Part shown: positions 18,229 to 26,490 of the stretch, one piece after another
How the letters are laid out: each line of letters begins with the position of its first letter
Position numbering within the stretch: position 1 is the stretch's first letter
From: Streptomyces sp. B21-083
GTDB lineage: Bacteria > Actinomycetota > Actinomycetes > Streptomycetales > Streptomycetaceae
Reading direction: 5' to 3'
Assembly (NCBI RefSeq): GCF_036898825.1
Contig: NZ_JARUND010000001.1
Coordinates: forward strand, 1,612,001-1,676,000
Length of the DNA stretch: 64,000 nt
Notes under the pieces: model-generated
What the model was told of the DNA's origin: nothing
Database searches by the model: none
The model's input: the letters and a program-made list of their open reading frames with translations, nothing else
Made by a program: the position numbers and the translations under genes

Positions 18229-18710
18229 GCCCGCACATCGGGCGAGGGCTGCGAGTGCCCCATCCGCACATCGGGCAAGCGTTGCAAGTGCCCCATCCGC
18301 ACATCGGGCAAGCGTTGCAAGTGCCCCGTCCGCACCTCGAACAGGGGTTCCGGAACCCCGCACGCGCACCCGCCAGGGATTCCCCGCTCCCCCGCACAGC
18401 GGGCGCTACCCGCTTGGACCCCGCCCGCACACCAGCCGGAAACTCCGAGCGCCTCGCCCTCGCATCGGGCAGGGATTCCCGGCACCCCGCCCGCACACCA
18501 GGCAGCAACTCCCCGTACCCCACCCGGACGTCAGACAGAGGTTGCGAATGCCCCGCCCGCACCTCGAACAGGGGCCCCGGTATCCCGCACGCGCACCCGC
18601 CAGGGATTCCCCGCTCCCCCGCACAGCGGGCGCTACCCGCTTGGACCCCGCCCGCACACCAGCCGGAAACTCCGAGCGCCTCGCCCTCGCATCGGGCAGG
18701 CCCCCTCTGC
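18229..18710. repeat. Degenerate 33-bp tandem repeat array
   Basis: About 14 to 15 imperfect units of roughly 33 bp (some 30-32), built on CCGCACATCGGGCAGGGATT plus a variable tail ending in CCCCG. Two neighbouring units (from about 18266 and 18299) are almost identical. A larger block of about 143 bp (18331-18473) recurs at 18558-18700, offset 227 bp, with only about five differences. Because 33 is a multiple of three, several frames stay open with an 11-residue periodicity, but none has a start or codon use that convinces me. The region 18187-18828 between the convergent DedA and MBL genes holds nothing else. Confidence 0.85.
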
Positions 18711-18828
18711 CCGACCCGCGCACCACGCCGGGGTCGGCACGCCGCCGGCCTTTCCGTCCGGCCGGGGATTCGCGCACCCCGTCCACGCGAAAGGCAGGGA
18801 TCAGCTCGCTTCGCGCGCACCCGTCGTG

Positions 18829-19863
18829 TCAGGCCAGTACTCGTGAGCCTCCCACCGGCAGGTCCCACAGGTTCTCGCGGAGCAGGCCGGACTTCTGCCA
18901 GGCGGTCCGTACCCGGGTCAGTGGTTCGAGGACCGGTTCGGCCGACAGGACGAAGGTGGCCCAGTGCATGGGCGCCATCCGGCGCGCGCCGAGGTCCATG
19001 GCGGCCTGTACCGCTTCCTCCGGGTCGCAGTGGACGTCGCTGAGCCACCACCGCGGGTCGTACGCCCCGATCGGCAACAGCGCGAGGTCGATGCCCGGGT
19101 AGCGCTGTCCGATGCGGGCGAACCAGTGGCCGTACCCGGTGTCACCGGCGAAGTAGACCCGCTGCCCGTCCAGGTCGGTGAGCACCCAGCCGCCCCAGAG
19201 GGTGCGGCAGGTGTCGGTGAGGCCGCGCTTGGACCAGTGGTGGGCCGGCACGAAGTCGAAGCGGACGCCGTCCAGTGCGGCCCCCTCCCACCAGTCCAGC
19301 TCGGTGACGTGGGTGAACCGGCGGCGCCTGAACCAGCGGCCGAGCCCGGCCGGCACGAACACCGGGGTGCCGCGCGGGAGTCGGCGCAGGGTCGGGGCGT
19401 CCAGGTGGTCGTAGTGGTTGTGGCTGATGACGACGGCGTCGACGCGCGGCAGCGCGCTCCAGGCGACGCCCACGGGGGTGATCCGGGCCGGTGTGCCGAG
19501 GATGCGGCGGGACCAGACCGGGTCGGTGAGGACGGTGAGGCCGCCGATCCTGACCACCCAACTGGCGTGCCCCGCCCAGGAGACGGCGATTGTGCGCGCG
19601 TCGACGCGGGGCAGCGGAACGGGTTCGAAGGGCAGCCGCGGGATGTCGGCGAGGCCTTCCGGGGTCGGCCGTACCGCGCCCTCTCTGGCGAATCTGGCCA
19701 TCCCCTTCAGGCCCGGCAGCGGGGTGGTCAGCCGGTCGGCGAAGGAACGGGGCCACACCCGGGTCCCATGGAGCGGCTGCAGCGCCTCGGGCGGCGTGGT
19801 CCTGACCGTGCTGATGCCGGCGCCGGCGCTGATGCTCGTGGTCGACTCGGACTGCTGCGTCAT
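18829..19863 (-). CDS. MBL-fold hydrolase, NAPE-PLD-like
   Basis: 344 aa. Residues about 85-310 form a metallo-beta-lactamase domain of the N-acylphosphatidylethanolamine phospholipase D-like type: VSWAGHASWVVRIGGLTVLT, metal motif ISHNHYDHLD, FVPAHHWSKRGLTDT, FAGDTGYG and APMHWATF. Probable phosphodiesterase acting on a lipid or similar substrate. ATG 19863 overlaps the TGA of the aminotransferase-like gene (ATGA), which places it second in a two-gene operon. Confidence 0.87.
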   Translation of the reverse strand: MTQQSESTTSISAGAGISTVRTTPPEALQPLHGTRVWPRSFADRLTTPLPGLKGMARFAREGAVRPTPEGLADIPRLPFEPVPLPRVDARTIAVSWAGHASWVVRIGGLTVLTDPVWSRRILGTPARITPVGVAWSALPRVDAVVISHNHYDHLDAPTLRRLPRGTPVFVPAGLGRWFRRRRFTHVTELDWWEGAALDGVRFDFVPAHHWSKRGLTDTCRTLWGGWVLTDLDGQRVYFAGDTGYGHWFARIGQRYPGIDLALLPIGAYDPRWWLSDVHCDPEEAVQAAMDLGARRMAPMHWATFVLSAEPVLEPLTRVRTAWQKSGLLRENLWDLPVGGSRVLA

Positions 19864-21107
19864 CGAGGAGGCTCCCGTCGCTGAGCGTCGTCACAAAGAT
19901 CGTCGAAGGTTGATTCCACCAGGGTCAACGCGCGTCGCACGTGTGGCAGTTCCAGTGGGTCGGGTGACATGAGCGACTGTGTCCGTTCCTCCGGCGTGTC
20001 GCCGAGCAGCGTGCCCGTGGCCAGCCGGACGCGCAGCGCCGCGAGGTCGTCCCCGAACCGGTGACCGCCCGGTGTGGGCATGCCGAGCCGGTCGGTGAGG
20101 TACTCCTCCAGTTCCTGGGCGTCGCCGACGCCGTGGGCGCCCAGCGCGGTCCGCAGGGGGCCGAGATCGACGTACAGATGACGGCCGGACCTCGGTGGCA
20201 GGGCCAGACAGCCCGCGGCGACGACCGCGCGGTGCGCGGCGGTCGCCACGCGCGCGTGCAGGCGTACGGCGGCGGTGAGCCGTTCGGTGACGGGCTCGGG
20301 TTCGCCGAGCGCGTAGCCGGCCGCGGCGGCGACCGGTTCGGCGATCCGCGCGCCGAGCGCGGTGAGTACGTCGAGCACGCGCGCGCGGAGGGCGTCTCCG
20401 GCAGCGTTCGCCGGGAAGCGGGCGAGGGCGGCGGGCCAGCCCGGCGGCAGCGACGCGCCACGCAGGTCGGTAACGACGGTGACCTGGTCGGGCAGCATCT
20501 CGGCCGGGCTGAGCAGCACGGTGTCGTGCGGCCGGTGCAGGGTGTCGCGCCAGGTCTCGTCACTGACCAGGTGCAGCCCCTCCCCGGCGGCGGCCTCGAC
20601 GGTCTCGTGCAGGAGTTCGGGCGGCGCCACGGTGGCCGTCGGGTCGTCCGCCACGGACAGCACGAGCAGCCGGGGATCACCGCCCTCGGCCCGCACCCTC
20701 CGTACGGTCTCCAGCAGGGCGTACGGGTCCGGCACGCCTCCGCAGTCGGCCGGTGTGCCCACGTAGAACACGGATCTGCCCAATGCCCGTACCTGCGGCG
20801 CCCACCAGGCCGGGCAGGGCCGGGGCACCAGGACGTCGCCGCCGATCGCGGCGGTCAGCGCGTGCAGCAGGGCCGGGGCGCCGGGCGCGGCGGCCACCTG
20901 GCCGGGCTCGGCGGGCAGTCCGCGCCGGGTCCAGTAGCCGCAGGCGGCGTCGAGGAGTGCGGGGCCGCCGCCGGTCGGCTGGGCGTCGGGGTGGGCCGCG
21001 GCGGCGGCGAGCACGGCGGCGAGTTCGGAGAGTACGGGGAGTCCGTCGGCGGGGAGCGGCGGGCCGTAGCGGACGGGGCCGTGCCCCTGGGAGTCCGTCC
21101 GCCGCAT
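19860..21107 (-). CDS. Fold-type I aminotransferase homologue lacking the PLP lysine
   Basis: 415 aa from ATG 21107, which GGAGG precedes by 5 bases; a longer frame from 21173 lacks such support. The overall order is that of class I/II aminotransferases: PTGGGPALLDAACGYWTRRG, APALLHALTAAIGGDVLVPR, LVLSVADDPTATVAP (where NPxNPTG is usual), LVSDETWRDTLH (the SDE-Y block) and a C-terminal small domain. Where the Schiff-base Lys motif is expected it reads VVTDLRGASLPPGW, and the whole translated protein contains no lysine at all. It cannot form the normal internal aldimine, so it is a non-PLP derivative of unknown role. Confidence 0.75.
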   Translation of the reverse strand: MRRTDSQGHGPVRYGPPLPADGLPVLSELAAVLAAAAAHPDAQPTGGGPALLDAACGYWTRRGLPAEPGQVAAAPGAPALLHALTAAIGGDVLVPRPCPAWWAPQVRALGRSVFYVGTPADCGGVPDPYALLETVRRVRAEGGDPRLLVLSVADDPTATVAPPELLHETVEAAAGEGLHLVSDETWRDTLHRPHDTVLLSPAEMLPDQVTVVTDLRGASLPPGWPAALARFPANAAGDALRARVLDVLTALGARIAEPVAAAAGYALGEPEPVTERLTAAVRLHARVATAAHRAVVAAGCLALPPRSGRHLYVDLGPLRTALGAHGVGDAQELEEYLTDRLGMPTPGGHRFGDDLAALRVRLATGTLLGDTPEERTQSLMSPDPLELPHVRRALTLVESTFDDLCDDAQRREPPR

Positions 21108-21242
21108 ACGTTCCTCCGCGCGTTGCCGGTGCGGTGCGTGTGCCCGCCTGTGCCTACGAGTACTCACGGTCACAGGGACCCATGGGAGCCCGCTCGGGTT
21201 GCTTCGGCCTGGCCCTGCGGGCGGTGCGGGCGGCGGTCCGGG

Positions 21243-21932
21243 TCAGCCGCGCACCGGCTTCCCCCTGCGGCGCAGCCGGTGTACGGCGGCCCCGGCGGCG
21301 CCCACGATCAGCACGCCGCCGGCGACCAGCGCGGGCACCGAGTCGGTGAACGCACCGCCCTGGCCCGCCTCCACCCCGCGCTGCACGGGTGCGGGGGTGG
21401 GTTCGGAGGTGTGCGTGGGGCAGGAGGACACGTCCTGGAAGTCGCCGTTCTGGAAGTCGCCGTGGGAGTCGGTGCCGCAGGCGCCGGTGCCGGTGCCGCT
21501 GCCGCTGCCGTCGCGGGTCACTGTGAACGTCGCCTTCCAGGCCTTGCCCTGGCCTCCGGCCTGCCCGGGACACGTGCCGTCGGCGGACCATTCGGCGGCG
21601 GGGTCTGTCGCGTTCTGGTCGCCCTCGAAACTCCAGGCGGGCGCGATCTTCGCGGTGCCGCTGTAGGCGGGGCCGGTCACCTGGTCGTCGTTGCCGGGCA
21701 CCTGCTGGAGCTGGACGGTGCCCTGCTCGAAGCCTTGGGAGTGCGCGTCGATGGACGCGGGCGGGGTGCCACCGGTCGCCTCGCAGGCCACGGAGACGGT
21801 GACGGTGCCGCCGGGTCCGACGCTACGCGGGTTGACCTCCCCGGCGGCGTCCGCGGACACGGCCGAGGCGGCGGTGCCGAGGGCGGCACCGGCCAGGGCG
21901 GCGACGGACAGGACACGGGCGGTGCGGCGCAT
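21243..21932 (-). CDS. Secreted, C-terminally membrane-anchored protein
   Basis: 229 aa. Signal peptide (MRRTARVLSVAALAGAALGT to VSADA), an extracellular region with five cysteines (VSVACEATGG, GTCPGQAGG, GACGTDSHGD, SSCPTHT), a short repeat GDFQNGDFQD, a Pro/Thr spacer and a C-terminal hydrophobic helix (VPALVAGGVLIVGAAGAAV) followed by HRLRRRGKPVRG. There is no LPXTG or LAXTG motif before the helix, so it is probably a plain C-tail-anchored wall protein. Function unknown. Confidence 0.78.
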   Translation of the reverse strand: MRRTARVLSVAALAGAALGTAASAVSADAAGEVNPRSVGPGGTVTVSVACEATGGTPPASIDAHSQGFEQGTVQLQQVPGNDDQVTGPAYSGTAKIAPAWSFEGDQNATDPAAEWSADGTCPGQAGGQGKAWKATFTVTRDGSGSGTGTGACGTDSHGDFQNGDFQDVSSCPTHTSEPTPAPVQRGVEAGQGGAFTDSVPALVAGGVLIVGAAGAAVHRLRRRGKPVRG

Positions 21933-22075
21933 GGCTGGGCTCCTTCGAGCGGCGGCTGCGGGGAGCGTCGGGTGATGCCCCGCACCCCATCACAGCCCGC
22001 CCGGCGGCGGGGCGCGCGCGGCCGGGCACCATTAGCGGGACGGGCACGCCCGACCGGGTGACGGCGGGCCCGACG

Positions 22076-22120
22076 CGCGTCGCGCTCACCGAGCTGCTCC
22101 AGCTCGGTGAGCGCGACGCG
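22076..22120 (-). terminator. 20-bp perfect hairpin downstream of sigma gene
   Basis: Perfect arms CGCGTCGCGCTCACCGAGCT (22076-22095) and its complement (22101-22120) around the loop GCTCC. It lies 94 bases past the stop of the minus-strand sigma factor gene and upstream of the surface protein gene. Confidence 0.7.
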
Positions 22121-22213
22121 CTGGGAGACTCGGTAGGAGGCGTGGCAGGAGCGGTCGGCGGACCGGAAACACGGCCGCGCGGAAGCGCCGAGTACCCGTA
22201 CAGGAGGTCGGTT

Positions 22214-23008
22214 CTAGGCCGCGTCCTTCATGACCTGGTCCCGCAGCCGGTTGCAGGAGCGGCTGATCAGGCGGGAGACGTGCATCTGGGAGATGCCGAG
22301 CTGCTCGGCGATGCGGCTCTGGGTCATGTCCCCGAAGAACCGCATGTAGAGGATGGCGCGTTCACGCTCGGGCAGTGCCCGCAGTCGCGGCTTGACGGCC
22401 TCGCGGTCGATGACGGTGTCGAGGGCCGGGTCGGCGGCGCCGAGGGCGTCGCTGAGGGAGTATCCGTCCTCGCTGCCGGGCAGTTCGGCGTCGAGGGAGA
22501 GCGCGGTGAAGCTCTCCAGCGCCTCCAGACCGGCCTTGACGTCCTCCTCGGTCATGTTGGCGTGCTCGGCGATCTCCGCGACGGTGGGCCTGCGGCCCGA
22601 GATGGTCTGCGAGAGGTCCTGGGAGGCGAACCGGACCCGGTTGCGCAGGTCCTGGACCCGGCGGGGGACGTGCAGGGTCCACATGTGGTCGCGGAAGTGG
22701 CGCTTGATCTCCCCGGTGACCGTGGGGACGGCGTAGCTCTCGAAGGCGTTCCCGAGTTCGGGGTCGTAGCGGTCGACGGCCTTGACCAGGCCCAGCGCGG
22801 CCACCTGACGCAGGTCGTCCAGGCTTTCGCCGCGGCTCCGGAAGCGGCCCGCGAGCCGGTCGGCCATGGGCAGCCAGGCCTCGACGATCTTCTCCCGGAG
22901 GGTGTCGCGCTGCTGACCCGGGGGGAGCGCGGCGAGCGTGCGGAACGCCTCGGCGGTGTCGGGGGCGTCGTCGTGGGGGTGCCGCTTCGGACTCGTGTGA
23001 GTTCGCAT
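22214..23008 (-). CDS. SigB/SigF/SigG-family RNA polymerase sigma factor
   Basis: 264 aa, ATG 23008 (MRTHTSPKRHPHDD). Region 2 is SLDDLRQVAALGLVKAVDRY followed by DPELGNAFESYAVPTVTGEI, region 3 is RRPTVAEIAEHANMTEEDVK, and region 4 ends in MTQSRIAEQLGISQMHVSRL, all diagnostic of the stress/sporulation sigma-B group of Streptomyces, which recognise GNNT-N14-16-GGGTAC/T promoters. No anti-sigma or anti-anti-sigma gene is adjacent; the SpoIIE-type phosphatase at 49.6-52.1 kb and HATPase proteins in the window belong to the usual regulators of this group. Which paralogue it is cannot be decided. Confidence 0.92.
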   Translation of the reverse strand: MRTHTSPKRHPHDDAPDTAEAFRTLAALPPGQQRDTLREKIVEAWLPMADRLAGRFRSRGESLDDLRQVAALGLVKAVDRYDPELGNAFESYAVPTVTGEIKRHFRDHMWTLHVPRRVQDLRNRVRFASQDLSQTISGRRPTVAEIAEHANMTEEDVKAGLEALESFTALSLDAELPGSEDGYSLSDALGAADPALDTVIDREAVKPRLRALPERERAILYMRFFGDMTQSRIAEQLGISQMHVSRLISRSCNRLRDQVMKDAA

Positions 23009-23293
23009 GGTGCGTCGCAACTCCCTAGGAGTGCTTGGGGTGGACGGGTCCCCGCGGGAGGGTGCGCACCACCGGGACAGAGACACCCGGGTCGGTGATC
23101 CACCGCTCCCACGGACGTGCCTCCTGTCCGAAGCACTGATGCTGCGCCTGCCCCGCCCCATGCGTGCCAAACAGGTTTTTCTGACCGCCGTCCGGTGACT
23201 CGGCCGCTGCCTCCTCCGCACGCCACCTGGAGCAGCTGGAGGCGACTGCCGCGTCCATCCAGGTCCAGGAGTTTCTGGAAGAGCCGCTGAGGT

Positions 23294-23318
23294 GTGTCGG
23301 CAGCGGATCCTCGGGTAC
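23294..23318 (+). promoter_or_regulatory. Candidate SigB-type promoter
   Basis: GTGT (23294-23297), 15 bases, GGGTAC (23313-23318), fitting the GNNT-N14-16-GGGTAC consensus; ATG of the DUF2795 gene is 32 bases further. The surrounding 342-base divergent region (23009-23350) has no other recognisable feature. Confidence 0.4.
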
Positions 23319-23350
23319 GCGGCTGGCACCCCCGAAGTCTGGAGGCACGC

Positions 23351-23739
23351 ATGCAACAAGGCAGCGGCCGCGTCAGCGCCCATCGCGACGACGAGATGAA
23401 GCACCAGGTCCAGGGCCTGCTCAGGTCCGGCCACCCGACCAGCACCGAGGAGTGGAACGACCCGGAACCCGCCGCCGAGGACGACCCGCGGATCGCGGGC
23501 GGCCCCGTGGCCCCGGCCGTGCGCCGGCCGGGATCGAGACGGTGCGCTTTGAACTGGCCCGCTATCTGGGCCGTACGTCCTTCCCGGCCGGGCCACGCGA
23601 GCTGCGTGGCCTCCTGCGCGCCGGCCACGCCCCCGACACTCTGGTCGAGCCACTGGAGCGGCTTCCCTCGAAGGCGCGTTACGCCTCCGTGCAGGAGCTC
23701 GCCGTGGCGGTCGTGAGCGGCTCCGAGGAGAACGCGTAG
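23351..23739 (+). pseudogene. DUF2795-type gene with a frameshift
   Basis: ATG 23351 follows GGAGG by 5 bases. The first frame reads MQQGSGRVSAHRDDEMKHQV then GLLRSGHPTSTEEWNDPEP and breaks after about 23520. The next frame continues GIETVRFELARYLGRTSFPA, GPRELRGLLRAGHAPDTLVE and PSKARYASVQELAVAVV to 23739. The two halves together match DUF2795 proteins, in which they are one chain of about 130 aa. The change (minus one or plus two bases) lies in a GC-rich run near 23520-23535, so a sequencing error is possible. PfpI gene follows after 54 bases. Confidence 0.7.
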
Positions 23740-23793
23740 CCGGACCCTCTGGAGAGGACCGGGGAAGGACCAGGAAAGGACACCGAAGAAACC

Positions 23794-24336
23794 ATGCGTA
23801 TCGCGTTTCTCACCGCCCCCGAGGGCGTCGAACAGATCGAACTCACCGACCCCTGGCAGGCGGTGGCCGACGCGGGTGGTGAACCCGTGCTCGTGTCGAC
23901 CGAGCAGGGCCGGGTGCAGGCCTTCAACCATCTCGACAAGGGGGACACCTTCCCCGTTCAGGAGGTTGTCGGCGAGGTGTCGGCCGAGTCGTTCGACGGA
24001 CTCGTACTGCCCGGCGGGGTGGCCAACCCGGACCTCCTGCGCACCGACGAGCGCGCCGTCGCGTTCGTCCGGGACTTCTTCGACCAGGGCCGTCCGGTCG
24101 CCGCGATCTGCCACGCCCCGTGGACCCTGGTGGAGGCGGACGTCGTCCGCGGCCGGGTACTCACCTCGTGGCCGAGTCTGCGCACCGACCTGACCAACGC
24201 GGGGGGTGAGTGGGTCGACGAGCAGGTGCGGATCTGCGACCACGGATCCAATGTCCTCATCACCAGCCGCAAACCGGACGACCTGAAGGCGTTCTGCGAG
24301 GCACTCGTGTCCGAGTTCGGCAAGAAGGCCGCCTGA
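23794..24336 (+). CDS. DJ-1/PfpI-family protein (type 1 glutamine amidotransferase-like)
   Basis: 180 aa, the typical length of bacterial PfpI/YhbO proteins. The nucleophile elbow is AAICHAPWTL (Cys about 108), with the acidic residue in VLPGGVANPD and the N-terminal PEGVEQIELTDPW. Family members are deglycases or general stress proteins. The gene lies 54 bases after the DUF2795 gene, behind a possible SigB-type promoter, and ends in a bidirectional hairpin. Stress role is inferred from context and family. Confidence 0.9.
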   Translation: MRIAFLTAPEGVEQIELTDPWQAVADAGGEPVLVSTEQGRVQAFNHLDKGDTFPVQEVVGEVSAESFDGLVLPGGVANPDLLRTDERAVAFVRDFFDQGRPVAAICHAPWTLVEADVVRGRVLTSWPSLRTDLTNAGGEWVDEQVRICDHGSNVLITSRKPDDLKAFCEALVSEFGKKAA

Positions 24337-24435
24337 CGGCCCTTCCTGCCGGGAGCAGTCCCGCCTTCGTCGCGGCGGTCGCGGCCCATCGGCACTGGGA
24401 TCCTCCCCCGGTGCGCCGCTGAGATCCACCGCCGC

Positions 24436-24477
24436 CGGTGCCGCTGCCACCAGCCCTCGGGCCTGGCAGCGGCACCG
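24436..24477. terminator. Bidirectional hairpin between convergent genes
   Basis: Perfect 14-bp arms CGGTGCCGCTGCCA (24436-24449) and TGGCAGCGGCACCG (24464-24477) between the pfpI-like gene and the convergent DUF6158 gene. Confidence 0.7.
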
Positions 24478-24480
24478 TTC

Positions 24481-24714
24481 TCACTCCTGTGCGCAGTCCC
24501 GGTCCCGGGCGCCCTCTCGGGTGCGGCCGGCGGCGATGGGGCGGCGCGGATGGCGGCGCAGGTACTCGCCCTCCAACTGCGCCATCCGGTCGTTGTGGGC
24601 GCGCAGCGCGTCGCTCGACGCGTGCAGCAGCGTGTCGTGGCGGGTCCGGTGGATCGTCTCCAGCTCCTTCATCAGCTGCTGGTCGTCCAGCCGACCCGGG
24701 TCGACTCCGATCAT
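24481..24714 (-). CDS. DUF6158-family small protein
   Basis: 77 aa from ATG 24714: MIGVDPGRLDDQQLMKELET, then IHRTRHDTLLHASSDALRAH and RMAQLEGEYLRRHP. Hydrophilic, helical, rich in charged residues. It matches the small DUF6158 proteins of streptomycetes as far as I recognise them; function unknown. A GNNT-N15-GGGTAC element about 48 bases upstream suggests SigB-type control like its neighbours. Confidence 0.75.
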   Translation of the reverse strand: MIGVDPGRLDDQQLMKELETIHRTRHDTLLHASSDALRAHNDRMAQLEGEYLRRHPRRPIAAGRTREGARDRDCAQE

Positions 24715-24761
24715 GGTGGCACCCCGCTCGTCGCGTCCGAGTCCTTCGGTACGCGGCCCGG

Positions 24762-24786
24762 GTACCCCACGCCGCCCGGCCGAAGC
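24762..24786 (-). promoter_or_regulatory. Candidate SigB-type promoter for DUF6158 gene
   Basis: On the minus strand GCTT (24786-24783), 15 bases, GGGTAC (24767-24762). The start codon is at 24714. The motif is short, so chance occurrence in GC-rich DNA is not excluded. Confidence 0.35.
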
Positions 24787-24796
24787 CCCTACCCCC

Positions 24797-26416
24797 CTAC
24801 CGCGCCCGCTCCACCCGCCGCTCGTCCCACACGGGCTCCGGGGTCTCCCGGATCTTCCCGTCACTGCCGAACACCAGATATCGATCGAACGAACGAGCGA
24901 ACCAGCGGTCGTGCGTGACGGCGAGCACCGTGCCCTCGAACGCCTCCAGCCCTTCCTGGAGCGCCTCGGCGGACTCCAGGTCGAGGTTGTCCGTCGGCTC
25001 GTCCAGCAGCAGTGCCGTGACGCCCTGCAGTTCGAGGAGCAGGATCTGGAAGCGGGCCTGCTGGCCGCCGGAGAGCCGCTCGAAGCGCTGCTCGGCCTGG
25101 GCGGTCAGCTCGTAGCGGCGGAGCCGGGACGAGGCCGCGCCCCGGTCCTGCGCGTGTTCCGACCACAGGATGTCGAGGAGCGTACGGCCCTCCAGCTCGG
25201 GGTGGGCATGCGTCTGGGCGAAGTGGCCGGGCACGACCCGCGCGCCGAGCTTCCACTCGCCGGTGTGCGCCACGGTGTCCCCGGCGAGCAGCCGCAGGAA
25301 GTGCGACTTGCCGGAGCCGTTGGAGCCGAGGACGGCCACCCGTTCGCCGTAGAAGACCTCCAGGTCGAAGGGTCTCATCAGCCCGGTGAGCTCAAGTCCC
25401 TTGCAGGTGACGGACCTTACGCCGGTCCGGCCGCCCTTGAGCCGCATGGTGATGTCCTGCTCGCGCGGCGGCTCGGGCGGCGGCCCCGCCTCCTCGAACT
25501 TCCTGAGCCTGGTCTGCGCGGCGGCGTAGCGGGACGCCAACTCATGGCTGATGGAGGCCGCCTGACGGAGGTTCAGGACCAGCTTCTTCAGCTGGGCGTG
25601 CTTCTCGTCCCAGCGCCGGCGCAACTCCTCGAAGCGCGCGAACCGTTCACGCCGCGCCTCGTGATAGGTGGCGAAACCGGCGCCGTGCACCCAGGCGTCG
25701 GCGCCGGCGGGCCCGGGTTCGACGGACACGATCTTCTGCGCGGACCGGGAGAGCAACTCCCTGTCGTGGGACACGAAGAGGACGGTCTTGCGGGTCTCCG
25801 CGAGCCGTTCCTCCAGCCATCGCTTGCCGGGTACGTCGAGGTAGTTGTCAGGTTCGTCGAGGAGCAGCACCTCGTCCGTGCCGCGCAGCAGCGCCTCCAG
25901 CACCAGCCGCTTCTGCTCACCGCCGGACAGGGTGCGCACCAGCCGCCACTGCGCCTTCTCGTACGGCATGCCGAGCGCGGCCGTGGTGCACATGTCCCAC
26001 AGGGTCTCGGCCTCGTACCCGTGCGCCTCGGCCCAGTCGGAGAGGGCCTGCGCGTACTGGAGCTGGGCCGCCTCGTCGTCGACGGTCAGCATGCCGTGCT
26101 CGGCGAGGTCGACCGCCTTGGCGGCCTCCTGGATCCGGGGTGTGGCGACCGACACGAGCAGGTCCCGTACGGTCGTCTCGTCCCGTACGGAGCCCACGAA
26201 CTGGCGCATCACGCCGAGCCCGCCGCTCACGTTGACGGTCCCGCCGTGCGGTTTCAGTTCGCCGGAGATCAGCCGCAGCAGGGTCGTCTTCCCGGCGCCG
26301 TTGGGCCCCACGAGAGCCACGACGGCCCCTTCGCCCACCCGGAACGACACATCGCCGAGCAGCGCCCTCCCGTCGGGAAGGTAGTACTCAAGGTGCGCTG
26401 CTTCGAGGTGTCCCAT
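24797..26416 (-). CDS. ABC-F family ATPase
   Basis: 539 aa with two ABC nucleotide-binding domains and no membrane segment. Domain 1 has Walker A GPNGAGKTT (about 37-45), signature LSGGEQKRL and Walker B LLLDEPDNYLD; domain 2 has Walker A GSNGSGKSH, signature LSGGQQARF and LLLDEPTDNLD. Between them is the arginine- and lysine-rich helical linker (RRWDEKHAQLKKLVLNLRQA) that reaches into the ribosome in this family. It could be a translation factor or a ribosome-protection resistance protein; sequence alone does not say which. Start ATG 26416 (MGHLEAAHLEYY). Confidence 0.92.
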   Translation of the reverse strand: MGHLEAAHLEYYLPDGRALLGDVSFRVGEGAVVALVGPNGAGKTTLLRLISGELKPHGGTVNVSGGLGVMRQFVGSVRDETTVRDLLVSVATPRIQEAAKAVDLAEHGMLTVDDEAAQLQYAQALSDWAEAHGYEAETLWDMCTTAALGMPYEKAQWRLVRTLSGGEQKRLVLEALLRGTDEVLLLDEPDNYLDVPGKRWLEERLAETRKTVLFVSHDRELLSRSAQKIVSVEPGPAGADAWVHGAGFATYHEARRERFARFEELRRRWDEKHAQLKKLVLNLRQAASISHELASRYAAAQTRLRKFEEAGPPPEPPREQDITMRLKGGRTGVRSVTCKGLELTGLMRPFDLEVFYGERVAVLGSNGSGKSHFLRLLAGDTVAHTGEWKLGARVVPGHFAQTHAHPELEGRTLLDILWSEHAQDRGAASSRLRRYELTAQAEQRFERLSGGQQARFQILLLELQGVTALLLDEPTDNLDLESAEALQEGLEAFEGTVLAVTHDRWFARSFDRYLVFGSDGKIRETPEPVWDERRVERAR

Positions 26417-26490
26417 GAGGACGCATTCTGCGGGCCCACCACGACCCCGGGCAAACCCATATCCGCGCCCGGACAGTTCTAGGACAGGTC

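Noticed and set aside
18229..18710. CRISPR array
   Set aside because: Units are degenerate and contiguous with no unique spacers, and no cas gene is present.
18255..19043. Long open frames with 11-residue repeats on both strands across the 33-bp array
   Set aside because: They are a by-product of a 33-bp repeat in GC-rich DNA; no ribosome-binding site, no sensible protein composition, and parts overlap the well supported MBL gene antisense.
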